Source of the DNA: Lachnospiraceae bacterium UBA7076
Lineage (GTDB): Bacteria > Bacillota > Clostridia > Lachnospirales > Lachnospiraceae
Direction: 5' to 3'
NCBI GenBank assembly: GCA_002493625.1
Contig: DKZK01000020.1
Coordinates: 7,355 to 66,387, forward strand
DNA length: 59,033 bases
The translations under genes and the position numbers were made by a program. Below the pieces are notes generated by a model. It saw only the letters and a program-made list of their open reading frames with translations, had not been told where the DNA came from and did not search any database. Of this stretch, positions 1 to 7,181 are shown in pieces. Each line of letters starts with the position of its first letter. Within the stretch, counting starts at the first letter, position 1.

Positions 1-18
1 TTATTGCGACAGCCCCTT
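1..18. repeat. Right half of a GCTGTCGCA palindromic element, cut by the window edge
   Basis: The first bases read TTATTGCGACAGCCCCTT. This is almost the same as the right end of the complete element at 5151-5293 and resembles the arm at 26364-26418. The left arm would lie before the window. It sits downstream of the Rpn gene. Confidence 0.6.
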
Positions 19-92
19 CTTGTTATCAGTATTTCAATATGACTGCAATATACTTCTTCCACATCTTAATCAGAAGCATAAGATTCTGCCGC

Positions 93-1046
93 TTATTCTT
101 TAAGACTATCTTTCAATTCTGATACCTTTTCAATCGTAAGCCCGGAATATAACGCTATCTCCTCAATGGATAATTTCCCTGCATGGAGCATCCTTAACGC
201 TGTCTGTATTTTTTCCTGCTCCAAGCCCATTTCCATGCCTTCACTCCGTCCAATGTCAATGCCTTCAGAACGTCCAATATCAATGCCCTGCTCCAACAGT
301 TCTCTGTAACGCATCTCTAAAGTCATATATCCCATCCTCCATTTCTCGTTATTTTTCACACTTTTTACCGCTGTTTCCAGCTTCCTTGTAAATTCATCGG
401 CTGCTTCCTTCCCATCTATATAATCCAGCAGGTTTTTCATTTCAGGGCTTACATCATTCATTGTTCCCTTTGTATTCAGTATTATTTTTGTTGTCCCGTC
501 TCCAAAGCTTATTTCCATATCCTGTAAGCATCTGTTTTCAAATGTATACATATGTCTTCCTTTTCCAAGCAAATCAAAGGTGCAGATAAATATAACGTAA
601 CTCCGCTTCAGATTTATATAATCCTCGCCCTTTTCCAGAATATTCAGGTCTATCATTCCCTGATAATACCTTGACCGTTTGGGAAGATTTTTACTTACTG
701 TTATTTGCATTTCAATGTTATAGACTGTGTTTTCCTCATCCTCCACATACACATCCAGTCTTACGCTTTTTGAATTTGCCGCAATGTCTATGGCTTCCTG
801 TGTTTTCGGATATTTTATGCCTGATATTTTTATACCAAGTATTGTTTCTAAAAACGGCTTACAGTATTTCGGGTTTCTCATGATAACCCCAAAGATAAAA
901 TCGTCCTTAAATTCCAGTTCCTCAAAGCTTTTGATGACGGGCTTGGATTCCGTAACCGTTACTTTTTCCTCAGCCGTTTCTCCATTCCTCTTCTTGTTTC
1001 GATTGTCATTTGTTCCCCTGTTTACATTTTCGTTCTTTTTGTTCAT
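93..1046 (-). CDS. Rpn family recombination-promoting nuclease / putative PD-(D/E)XK transposase
   Basis: 317 residues, close to full length for the family. After a charged, asparagine-rich leader (about 1-40) comes the family opening FEELEFKDDFIFG (41-53), then RLDVYVED (D98) and YNIEMQ (E112, Q114), which together form the PD-(D/E)XK catalytic core. Rpn proteins are known as DNA endonucleases that promote RecA-independent recombination; activity here is inferred. The C-terminus carries a tandem GIDIGRSE repeat and a helical tail ending in a helix-turn-helix-like segment (SIEEIALYSGLTIEKV). The start has a strong GGAGG site seven bases upstream. It stands alone on the minus strand; a palindromic element lies downstream and a 64-bp repeat upstream that recurs beside the broken Rpn gene near 57.9 kb. 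Confidence 0.9.
   Translation of the reverse strand: MNKKNENVNRGTNDNRNKKRNGETAEEKVTVTESKPVIKSFEELEFKDDFIFGVIMRNPKYCKPFLETILGIKISGIKYPKTQEAIDIAANSKSVRLDVYVEDEENTVYNIEMQITVSKNLPKRSRYYQGMIDLNILEKGEDYINLKRSYVIFICTFDLLGKGRHMYTFENRCLQDMEISFGDGTTKIILNTKGTMNDVSPEMKNLLDYIDGKEAADEFTRKLETAVKSVKNNEKWRMGYMTLEMRYRELLEQGIDIGRSEGIDIGRSEGMEMGLEQEKIQTALRMLHAGKLSIEEIALYSGLTIEKVSELKDSLKE
238..285 (-). repeat. 24-bp tandem duplication in the Rpn tail
   Basis: Two adjacent 24-bp units (238-261 and 262-285) differ at four bases and each encode the octapeptide GIDIGRSE; a third, more diverged unit (GMEMG) follows. In-frame units suggest that tail length varies by slippage. Confidence 0.8.
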
Positions 1047-1206
1047 AAATTCTCCTCCTTGTAATTACGTGTTTTTCTTTGTCACGTTTTCTCACAGGTC
1101 GCCTGACACTACCTGATTACGGCAGAGAAGTTTATGTAACAGCAACTCCGCTGCCTATTTTGTTTGTGAAATAAAGCATCGAAGTTTTATTTGATTACAG
1201 ATTAAA

Positions 1207-1270
1207 AAAGATTGGATAATCCACAAATTTTTAGAATACAATGCCTTGTATTTATAGTACTACATGCGTA
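1207..1270 (-). repeat. 64-bp dispersed repeat upstream of rpn, copy 1
   Basis: Aligns without gaps to 57934-57997 (59 of 64 positions identical by eye). It contains the near-palindrome TGGATAATCCA at one end. In both places it lies on the 5' side of an Rpn coding region on the minus strand, here about 160 bp from the start codon. It may be the end of an Rpn-associated mobile module or its promoter. Confidence 0.8.
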
Positions 1271-1442
1271 TATAAAATGCAAGCTATTTTTTATTTTTCA
1301 TAAACATCTTTCTCATAAACATCTGACTGACAAAAATCCAACTGATAAAATCCTTTCTCTATTTTTGAATACATTTACCAATAATTTTTTTCTTTCATAT
1401 TTATTTGTGATACATCCACTGCATTTTTTCTTTGATTGATGT

Positions 1443-1448
1443 TATAAT
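1443..1448 (+). promoter_or_regulatory. -10 box of the yolD/polymerase promoter
   Basis: TATAAT lies 22 bases before the yolD start, followed by AGGAGG. The -35 is weak (GCATTT at 1421, 16-bp spacing). I found no Firmicutes LexA box (GAAC-N4-GTTC), although these genes are often SOS-induced. Confidence 0.5.
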
Positions 1449-1469
1449 ACTTTCAGGAGGATTACTGCC

Positions 1470-1817
1470 ATGCCTAAAAAACCGCGGACAAAAATGCCAA
1501 TAAGCGAAAGAGCCAAGCAGTTCATGCCCTTTGCCGCAGTAAAGGGCTACCATGAAGCCCTTGCAAAAAAGGAGCATATTACTGTGCCAAAGAACGAGCT
1601 TACCGACGACATGGCAGAGCTGTTGGACTACAGCTTAAAATCCATACAAAGGGGCAATGTAATAACAGTTGTATATTACTATGAGAAAGAATATATAAAA
1701 ATCTGCGGTATGGTTGCAAAAATTGATAATGAGGCTAAGACGCTTACAGTTGTTGACAGAACCATTAATTTTGAAGATATAATAAATATAGAAATCGAAC
1801 AAGGAGCAAATCCATGA
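1470..1817 (+). CDS. YolD-like family protein
   Basis: 115 residues with the YolD family opening (ISERAKQFMPFAAVKGY) and a C-terminal small beta domain (VITVVYYYEKEYIKICGMVAKI). YolD proteins are commonly encoded directly before Y-family polymerases and are thought to help or regulate them in Firmicutes; a biochemical role is not established. AGGAGG stands nine bases before the ATG. The stop codon overlaps the polymerase start (ATGA at 1814-1817), which indicates translational coupling. Confidence 0.88.
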   Translation: MPKKPRTKMPISERAKQFMPFAAVKGYHEALAKKEHITVPKNELTDDMAELLDYSLKSIQRGNVITVVYYYEKEYIKICGMVAKIDNEAKTLTVVDRTINFEDIINIEIEQGANP

Positions 1818-3082
1818 GCGGACACACTTATTTATGCATAGACCTGAAATCCTTTTACGCCTCAGTGGAATGCGTAATGCGGGGGCTTGACCCAATGACA
1901 GCGAACCTTATCGTGGCTGACCCTGACCGCAAGGAGGGAACAATATGTCTTGCCGTATCTCCTGCCATGAAGGCTCTCGGCATAAAAAACAGATGCCGTG
2001 TTTTTGAAATTCCGCCAAACATTCCATATATACAGGCTACTCCGAGGATGCAGCTTTATATCGACTATGCTGCCGAGGTTTATGCCATATATCTTAAATA
2101 TATTTCCAAAAACGACATACATGTATACTCTATTGACGAGGCGTTTCTTGACGTGACAACTTACCTTAAGCTTTATCAGCTTACCCCGAAGGAGCTTGCG
2201 GTAAAAATAATGGACGACATAGCAAGTGAGCTTGGAATACGCGCCACCTGCGGAATTGGCACAAATATGTATCTGGCAAAGATTGCCCTTGACATTACGG
2301 CAAAGCACTCTGCTGATTTTATAGGTGTGCTTGACGAAGAACTTTACAGGAAGCAGCTTTGGGAGCACACTCCTCTCACGGACTTTTGGCGCATAGGCGC
2401 GGGCACTGCAAAAAAGCTTGAAAAATACGGTATACACACTATGAAGGATATTGCCAAAAGCGATGAGGATTTTCTGTATAAGCTTTTCGGTATTGATGCG
2501 GAGCTTCTGATAGACCATGCATGGGGACGGGAATATGTTACAATTGCAGATATTAAAAATTACCGTTCCGGCAGTAAAAGCATTACAAGCGGCCAGGTGC
2601 TTATGAGGGATTATAATGTTGACGAGGCGCGTATTATTGTCAAGGAAATGGTTGACCTTTTATGCCTTGACCTTGTGGATGCGCATCTGCTGACAAGCTC
2701 CGTCACGCTGCACATCGGATATACCTACAAATACAGGGAAAAATCAGTAAACAAAACCGTCTCCCTTGACATGGCGGCAAATGCAGATTCCGTGATAATA
2801 CCCGCCGTTGTCGCCCTATATGATGAAATAGTAAGCCCTGACTACCCTATCCGCAGAATTAACTTAAGCTGTAATCATCTTATGCCGGAGGAAAATGTAC
2901 AATACAGCATTTTTTCCAATACAGAGGAGCTTGAAAGAAACCGAAAGCTTCAGGAGGCTGAGCTTTCCATTAAGAAAAAATTTGGAAAAGGCGCCATCCT
3001 GAAAGGAATAAGCCTTCAGGACGCCGCCACAACGCTTGAAAGAAACAAACAAATCGGAGGACATAAAAGCGGAATTACTTAA
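1814..3082 (+). CDS. Y-family DNA polymerase (DinB/UvrX/UmuC-like translesion polymerase)
   Basis: 422 residues. The IMS domain begins at once: D10 with the steric-gate region F14-Y15, and the catalytic pair D108-E109 in YSIDEAFLDV. A helix-hairpin-helix thumb (FWRIGAGTAKKLEKYGIHTM, about 197-216) and a little-finger domain (about 255-370) follow. Such enzymes copy past damaged template bases with low fidelity. Pairing with YolD points to the UvrX/YqjW-type Firmicutes branch rather than housekeeping Pol IV, but this is inference. All three metal-binding acids are present, so it should be active. It is the second gene of a two-gene operon. Confidence 0.93.
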   Translation: MSGHTYLCIDLKSFYASVECVMRGLDPMTANLIVADPDRKEGTICLAVSPAMKALGIKNRCRVFEIPPNIPYIQATPRMQLYIDYAAEVYAIYLKYISKNDIHVYSIDEAFLDVTTYLKLYQLTPKELAVKIMDDIASELGIRATCGIGTNMYLAKIALDITAKHSADFIGVLDEELYRKQLWEHTPLTDFWRIGAGTAKKLEKYGIHTMKDIAKSDEDFLYKLFGIDAELLIDHAWGREYVTIADIKNYRSGSKSITSGQVLMRDYNVDEARIIVKEMVDLLCLDLVDAHLLTSSVTLHIGYTYKYREKSVNKTVSLDMAANADSVIIPAVVALYDEIVSPDYPIRRINLSCNHLMPEENVQYSIFSNTEELERNRKLQEAELSIKKKFGKGAILKGISLQDAATTLERNKQIGGHKSGIT

Positions 3083-3090
3083 CTTAATTG

Positions 3091-3145
3091 TTGACTTTTC
3101 CGACACATGTGTCGTATAATACTTTCAGACACACATGTCGGAAAG
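3091..3145 (+). promoter_or_regulatory. Promoter with twin palindromic operator for the TetR gene
   Basis: A -35 TTGACT (3091-3096) and -10 TATAAT (3115-3120) are separated by 18 bp. CCGACACATGTGTCG (3100-3114) fills the spacer, and GACACACATGTCGG (3128-3141) lies just past the -10. The two are inverted with respect to each other and each is nearly palindromic around ACATGT. This is the expected arrangement for autorepression by a TetR dimer. Confidence 0.85.
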
Positions 3146-3156
3146 TAGGATTGCTT

Positions 3157-3750
3157 ATGAATAAAAGAGGACAGGAAACAAAGAAACATATAAAGAACTG
3201 TGCATGTTCTTTATTTGCAGAAAAAGGCTTTAAACAGGTAACAATGAAGGACATCTGCGATGCGGCGAGGTTAAGCAGAGGCGGCTTGTACTGCCATTAC
3301 GAAAGCACACGTCAAATCTTTCAGGAGATTATTGATGACATGACAAGCGAGCAGGATAATGCAATTGATTTAAGAATGGAACAAAATCATTCGGCTGTAG
3401 CTATTTTAGATGATATTTTACATAAGTACGAAAATGAAATGCTTGACAGCCAATCTTCACTAAGCATAGCGATATATGAGTATTTTAGTATTGGCGATAT
3501 TGCAAATCAGCGTAATACGCTATATGAACAATATTTAGTTTCAGCAAATACATGGAAAAAGCTGATACAATACGGGATGGACAGGCATGAATTTAATGAA
3601 GTAAATATTTCCGCAGTATTCGATTTGATTGTATTTTCCTATCAGGGAGTAAGGATGTACAGCAAGCTTATGCCTATCGATAAAGAAACGCCTTCCGGAA
3701 TAATAAAAGAGATAAGAAAAATATTAGTCAAAGGCGGTGGAAAGCCTTGA
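3157..3750 (+). CDS. TetR/AcrR family transcriptional regulator
   Basis: 197 residues from the ATG at 3157, which follows a GAAAGTAGGA site; an upstream in-frame ATG at 3088 would precede the promoter and is rejected. The N-terminal helix-turn-helix is typical of the family (LFAEKGFKQVTMKDICDAAR then LSRGGLYCHYES). The C-terminal ligand domain is helical with no recognisable specificity. It probably represses its own promoter through the operator at 3100-3141 and thereby the metallo-beta-lactamase-fold gene, whose TTG start overlaps its stop codon. The inducer cannot be read from sequence. Confidence 0.88.
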   Translation: MNKRGQETKKHIKNCACSLFAEKGFKQVTMKDICDAARLSRGGLYCHYESTRQIFQEIIDDMTSEQDNAIDLRMEQNHSAVAILDDILHKYENEMLDSQSSLSIAIYEYFSIGDIANQRNTLYEQYLVSANTWKKLIQYGMDRHEFNEVNISAVFDLIVFSYQGVRMYSKLMPIDKETPSGIIKEIRKILVKGGGKP

Positions 3751-4568
3751 AATTAAAAATTATTGGCAGCGGCGGCATGTCAATTATTCCGAGTTCATTT
3801 TGTAAATGTAACATTTGTGAAGAAGCCAGACGAAAAGGCGGCAGGTATGAACGGTTAGGACCAAGCCTGTATATTGACGATATAAAAATGCTGATAGACA
3901 CACCCGAAGATATTGCGGTAGCCTGCAACAGACAAAGAATATCGGAGGTGAAGCACCTTTCCATTTCCCATAGTGACCCGGACCATGTCAGGGGTATTCG
4001 GATTGTTGAAAAAATAGGCTGCGATTTTATTAAAGGAACGAGTATGCCTGTTGGCTTTTATGCTCTCCCCGAGGTCATTAGAGATATAAACAAAATGAAC
4101 CGTGACTGCTTTCAATATTATGGTGATGTTCTTCACTGTATTTCTGTGAATGAAACATCACATATAAAAATAGATAATATTGACATAGACTTAATCAACA
4201 ATAACCCAAGCCGAAATATCACTTTTTATGTTCTGAAAGAGCATGAAAAAAAGGTTATCTATGCCTGCTGTAATCCGAAGCCTTTTGCTCATAATGACTT
4301 ATATTTTGATGCAGATATTTTGATTATAGGCATAGTTTCTGATGATGGAATATTAAATGATGGAACGAAGCTTATGGATACGCCTTTGAAAGATGAAATA
4401 CTCACTTTGGATGAGGTGATAGAATTGAAAAACTATTATAGAATCAGGAAGCTTATCGTTACACATATTGATGAAATATGGGGAAAATCATACGGTTTTT
4501 ACAGGGAACTTGAAAAAGGACTTGATAATATTTTATTCGCTTATGATGGCATGGAAATCGTGGTTTGA
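3747..4568 (+). CDS. MBL-fold metallo-hydrolase, PhnP/PqqB-like
   Basis: 273 residues from a TTG start at 3747, whose bases overlap the TGA of the tetR gene; a GGCGGTGG site lies six bases upstream. The N-terminus carries FCKCNICEEARRKGGR (C19, C21, C24), like the zinc-ribbon motif of PhnP-type enzymes. The metal motif reads HSDPDH (75-80), with aspartate at the second histidine position of the usual HxHxDH. Later candidate ligands are in PFAHND and VTHIDE. The fold is confident; the substrate (perhaps a phosphodiester, as in PhnP) is inferred only from resemblance. It is coupled to the TetR gene and followed by a GNAT gene. Confidence 0.75.
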   Translation: MKLKIIGSGGMSIIPSSFCKCNICEEARRKGGRYERLGPSLYIDDIKMLIDTPEDIAVACNRQRISEVKHLSISHSDPDHVRGIRIVEKIGCDFIKGTSMPVGFYALPEVIRDINKMNRDCFQYYGDVLHCISVNETSHIKIDNIDIDLINNNPSRNITFYVLKEHEKKVIYACCNPKPFAHNDLYFDADILIIGIVSDDGILNDGTKLMDTPLKDEILTLDEVIELKNYYRIRKLIVTHIDEIWGKSYGFYRELEKGLDNILFAYDGMEIVV

Positions 4569-4622
4569 AGCCACGGAATTTCACAATTGCATATTAAAAT
4601 TTATGAAACGGAGGAATAAATG

Positions 4623-5150
4623 ATGGTATATGAAGAAATACGACTTGTAAAGCCAAGTTTAGGATTGAAGGATAAAGCGCTTGAATACCGGCAGGAGCAT
4701 TTTGATTTTGGAGAACAGATAATCAACGGGAGTGAATTATTTGATAAAATTACCTCTTATGAGGAATGGCTTGGGAAAGTCATTGCCAATGCAAGTACGG
4801 AGACTGTTGACCCTGACTGGGTTTTGACAGATACATTTTTTGCAGTCAGGGTATCGGATAACAAAATTGTCGGTATTGTTGATTTAAGGTATCAATTAAA
4901 TGATTTTCTGAAAGATTTTGGTAATTGCGGATATAGTGTAAGACCGTCAGAAAGAAGAAAAGGGTATGCTACTGAAATATTAAGACAAATATGTTCGGTT
5001 GCGAGAAAACACGGTCTGAAACAGCTGCAGTTATCAGCCCCAAAGGACAATGCTGCCTCAATAAAAACAATCGAGAAAAACGGTGGAAATTATTGCAGGA
5101 GCTTTACTTTTGAAAATGAGGAAGCATATGTATATCTGATAAATCTTTAA
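4623..5150 (+). CDS. GNAT family N-acetyltransferase
   Basis: 175 residues, starting at the second of two consecutive ATGs, seven bases from GGAGG (the first, at 4620, is only four away). The acetyl-CoA-binding motif A is clear: YSVRPSERRKGYATEILR, followed by the beta5/helix region ending in NAASIKTIEKNGG. The sequence resembles the YjaB/RimJ-like group that acts on small molecules or protein N-termini; the substrate is unknown. It is 54 bp downstream of the MBL gene on the same strand and may be co-transcribed. A palindromic element starts immediately after its stop codon. Confidence 0.85.
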   Translation: MVYEEIRLVKPSLGLKDKALEYRQEHFDFGEQIINGSELFDKITSYEEWLGKVIANASTETVDPDWVLTDTFFAVRVSDNKIVGIVDLRYQLNDFLKDFGNCGYSVRPSERRKGYATEILRQICSVARKHGLKQLQLSAPKDNAASIKTIEKNGGNYCRSFTFENEEAYVYLINL

Positions 5151-5293
5151 GAGGCTGTCGCAATAAGAATTTCAATTCTCTTTTATTATGCATTTTAAAC
5201 AAAGAACGCTCCAACGTGTTACTTAGCTTTCGCTTTTCTTTGTTTAAAATGCATCGTTACTAAGAAAACAAATCCTTATTGCGACAACCCCTT
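5151..5293. repeat. Palindromic GCTGTCGCA-ended element, complete copy (143 bp)
   Basis: The outer arms read GAGGCTGTCGCAATAAG and CTTATTGCGACAACCCCTT. Inside is a perfect 19-bp inverted repeat, 5188-5206 against 5236-5254 (ATGCATTTTAAACAAAGAA). It lies between the convergent GNAT and prfC genes. It has no open reading frame, so it resembles a MITE or a large intergenic hairpin and could also terminate both transcripts. Confidence 0.8.
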
Positions 5294-5331
5294 ACCTGTA
5301 TGGGGCTATCCACTCTTTAGTAACGCCGCAT

Positions 5332-6927
5332 TTAATTTCTGCCAAATTCTTCAAGCTCAAGCCCCTCATTGTGCTCCAGTAAAAGCCTTATGGACCATTC
5401 ATTTGCAAAAAGCAAAAGCGGATTATCGCGCATATCCTTTACGCGCTTGCAGTCGCTTATACGGCTTATTTTATTAAGGTCAACCGTTTTGTCCTTTACC
5501 CATCTTATATAATTATATGGAAGCGGCTCGAGCCTTATATCGCAGCCATATTCATTTTCAAGCCTGTACTTGAGAACGTCAAACTGGAGGGTTCCCACAA
5601 CGCCTACGATTATCTCCGACATTCCAAGAGTATAGTCCTGAAACATCTGTATTGCGCCCTCCTGCGCAATCTGCGTCACACCCTTCATAAACTGTTTTCT
5701 TTTCATGGAATCCATGTGTACAAGCCTGCAGAAATGCTCAGGAGCAAATGTAGGTATACCCTCATATACAAACTTATTTCCGGGCGTGCAAAGGGTATCT
5801 CCGATTGAAAATATGCCGGGGTCAAAAACTCCTATGACATCTCCCGCATACGCCTCATCTATAACCTTCCTGTCCTGCGCCATAATCTGCTGCGGCTGTG
5901 ACAGTCTCATTTTCCTGCCGCTCTGTACATGGAAAATTTCCCTGTCAGCCTCAAATTTTCCCGAGCATATTCTCATAAAGGCTATTCTGTCATGGTGAGC
6001 CTTGTTCATATTAGCCTGTATCTTAAAAACAAAGCCTGAAAATGTATCTGAAACAGGTTCTACAAGTCCCTGATCCGACATTCGCGGAAGGGGCGACTGT
6101 GTCATATTAAGAAAATGTGTCAGAAATGTTTCCACACCGAAGGTTGTAAGCGCTGAACCGAAAAACACAGGCGAAAGCTCTCCCTTATCAACAAGCTCCT
6201 GATCAAACGCATCACTTGCGCCGTCAAGAAGCTCTACCTCATCAAGAAGCTTTGAATAAAGCTCATCACCAACCTCATTTTTAAGCGTATCATCCACAAG
6301 ATCATAATCCGTCTCGGCTGCGCTCTTTGCTCCTCCCACGGAGACTGACTGAAACATTGATACCTTTTTTGTGTCTCTGTCATACACGCCCTTAAATCTT
6401 TTTCCTGAGCCGATAGGCCAGTTTATGGGGCAGGTTCTTATTCCAAGTACGTTTTCTATCTCATCGAGAAGCTCAAAGGAATCCCTCGCCTCCAAATCCA
6501 TCTTGTTGATAAACGTAAATATGGGAATATGCCGCATGACACACACCTTAAAAAGCTTAATGGTCTGCGCCTCAACACCCTTGGAGGCATCTATAACCAT
6601 GACTGCCGAATCCGCAGCCATAAGCGTCCTGTAGGTATCTTCAGAAAAGTCCTGATGCCCCGGCGTGTCAAGTATATTGATACAGTAACCGTCATAATTA
6701 AACTGTAATACGGATGAGGTTACGGATATTCCCCTCTCCTTTTCTATCTGCATCCAGTCCGATACGGCATACTTTGAGTTTGCCTTTCCCTTTACGGAGC
6801 CTGCCGTATTGATTGCTCCTCCGTATAAAAGAAACTTTTCGGTAAGCGTTGTCTTACCTGCATCCGGATGTGAAATAATTGCAAAGGTTCTTCTTTTTTC
6901 TATTTCATTTTTTAATTTTTCGTCCAT
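5332..6927 (-). CDS. prfC: Peptide chain release factor 3
   Basis: 531 residues, normal length. This GTPase recycles release factors RF1/RF2 from the ribosome after termination. The G motifs are intact: SHPDAGKTT (19-27), the RF3 switch region with ERGISVTSS, DTPGHQDF (87-94) and NKMD (141-144). The GISVTSS and MQIEKERG wording separates it from EF-G and TetM-like proteins. The C-terminal domain III region (LQFDVLKYRLENEYG) is present. It is monocistronic as far as visible, between two palindromic elements. Confidence 0.96.
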   Translation of the reverse strand: MDEKLKNEIEKRRTFAIISHPDAGKTTLTEKFLLYGGAINTAGSVKGKANSKYAVSDWMQIEKERGISVTSSVLQFNYDGYCINILDTPGHQDFSEDTYRTLMAADSAVMVIDASKGVEAQTIKLFKVCVMRHIPIFTFINKMDLEARDSFELLDEIENVLGIRTCPINWPIGSGKRFKGVYDRDTKKVSMFQSVSVGGAKSAAETDYDLVDDTLKNEVGDELYSKLLDEVELLDGASDAFDQELVDKGELSPVFFGSALTTFGVETFLTHFLNMTQSPLPRMSDQGLVEPVSDTFSGFVFKIQANMNKAHHDRIAFMRICSGKFEADREIFHVQSGRKMRLSQPQQIMAQDRKVIDEAYAGDVIGVFDPGIFSIGDTLCTPGNKFVYEGIPTFAPEHFCRLVHMDSMKRKQFMKGVTQIAQEGAIQMFQDYTLGMSEIIVGVVGTLQFDVLKYRLENEYGCDIRLEPLPYNYIRWVKDKTVDLNKISRISDCKRVKDMRDNPLLLFANEWSIRLLLEHNEGLELEEFGRN

Positions 6928-6971
6928 GTCATTTATACTCTTTCCTTTTGTTAATCATAATTCCTTACACG

Positions 6972-7154
6972 GGAGCTATTACCAAAGCTGTCGCACTAAA
7001 GTTATTTAAGGTATAATATAAAAAATCGTTTGGAGACGTTGGTACTTAGGTGACGTATTTTGGCACCTTAGTACCATTACGTCGGAGACGAGCGAAAGCG
7101 TATTTTTTGTTATTATACCTTAAATAACCATAATGCGGCAGCTCCAATAGCTCC
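6972..7154. repeat. Palindromic GCTGTCGCA-type element, long copy with nested hairpin (183 bp)
   Basis: The outer ends are GGAGCTATT (6972-6980) and AATAGCTCC (7146-7154), next to AGCTGTCGCA and TGCGGCAGCT. A perfect 18-bp inverted repeat follows (7001-7018 against 7111-7128, GTTATTTAAGGTATAATA). The centre holds a further hairpin, GGTACTTAGGTG/CACCTTAGTACC (7041-7052, 7064-7075). No open reading frame. It separates prfC from the upstream carboxypeptidase gene. Confidence 0.8.
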
Positions 7155-7181
7155 AGTGTACAGGCATTATATTAATATAAC

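Larger units (their letters stand above)
1047..1469. other. 423-bp intergenic region between divergent rpn and yolD
   Basis: AT-rich, no gene recognised. It contains an imperfect hairpin (GGCAG...CTGCC, 1131-1155) in the rpn leader, the 64-bp repeat at 1207-1270, a run of imperfect 14-15 bp tandem units around 1300-1350 (CATAAACATC twice), and the yolD promoter -10 near 1443. Confidence 0.6.

Noticed and set aside
1212..1439. 75-codon plus-strand frame before yolD
   Set aside because: AT-rich, crosses the 64-bp repeat and tandem units, no ribosome site.
1862..2518. 218-codon minus-strand frame opposite the Y-family polymerase
   Set aside because: The plus strand encodes an intact polymerase with catalytic residues; the antisense frame has no recognisable feature.
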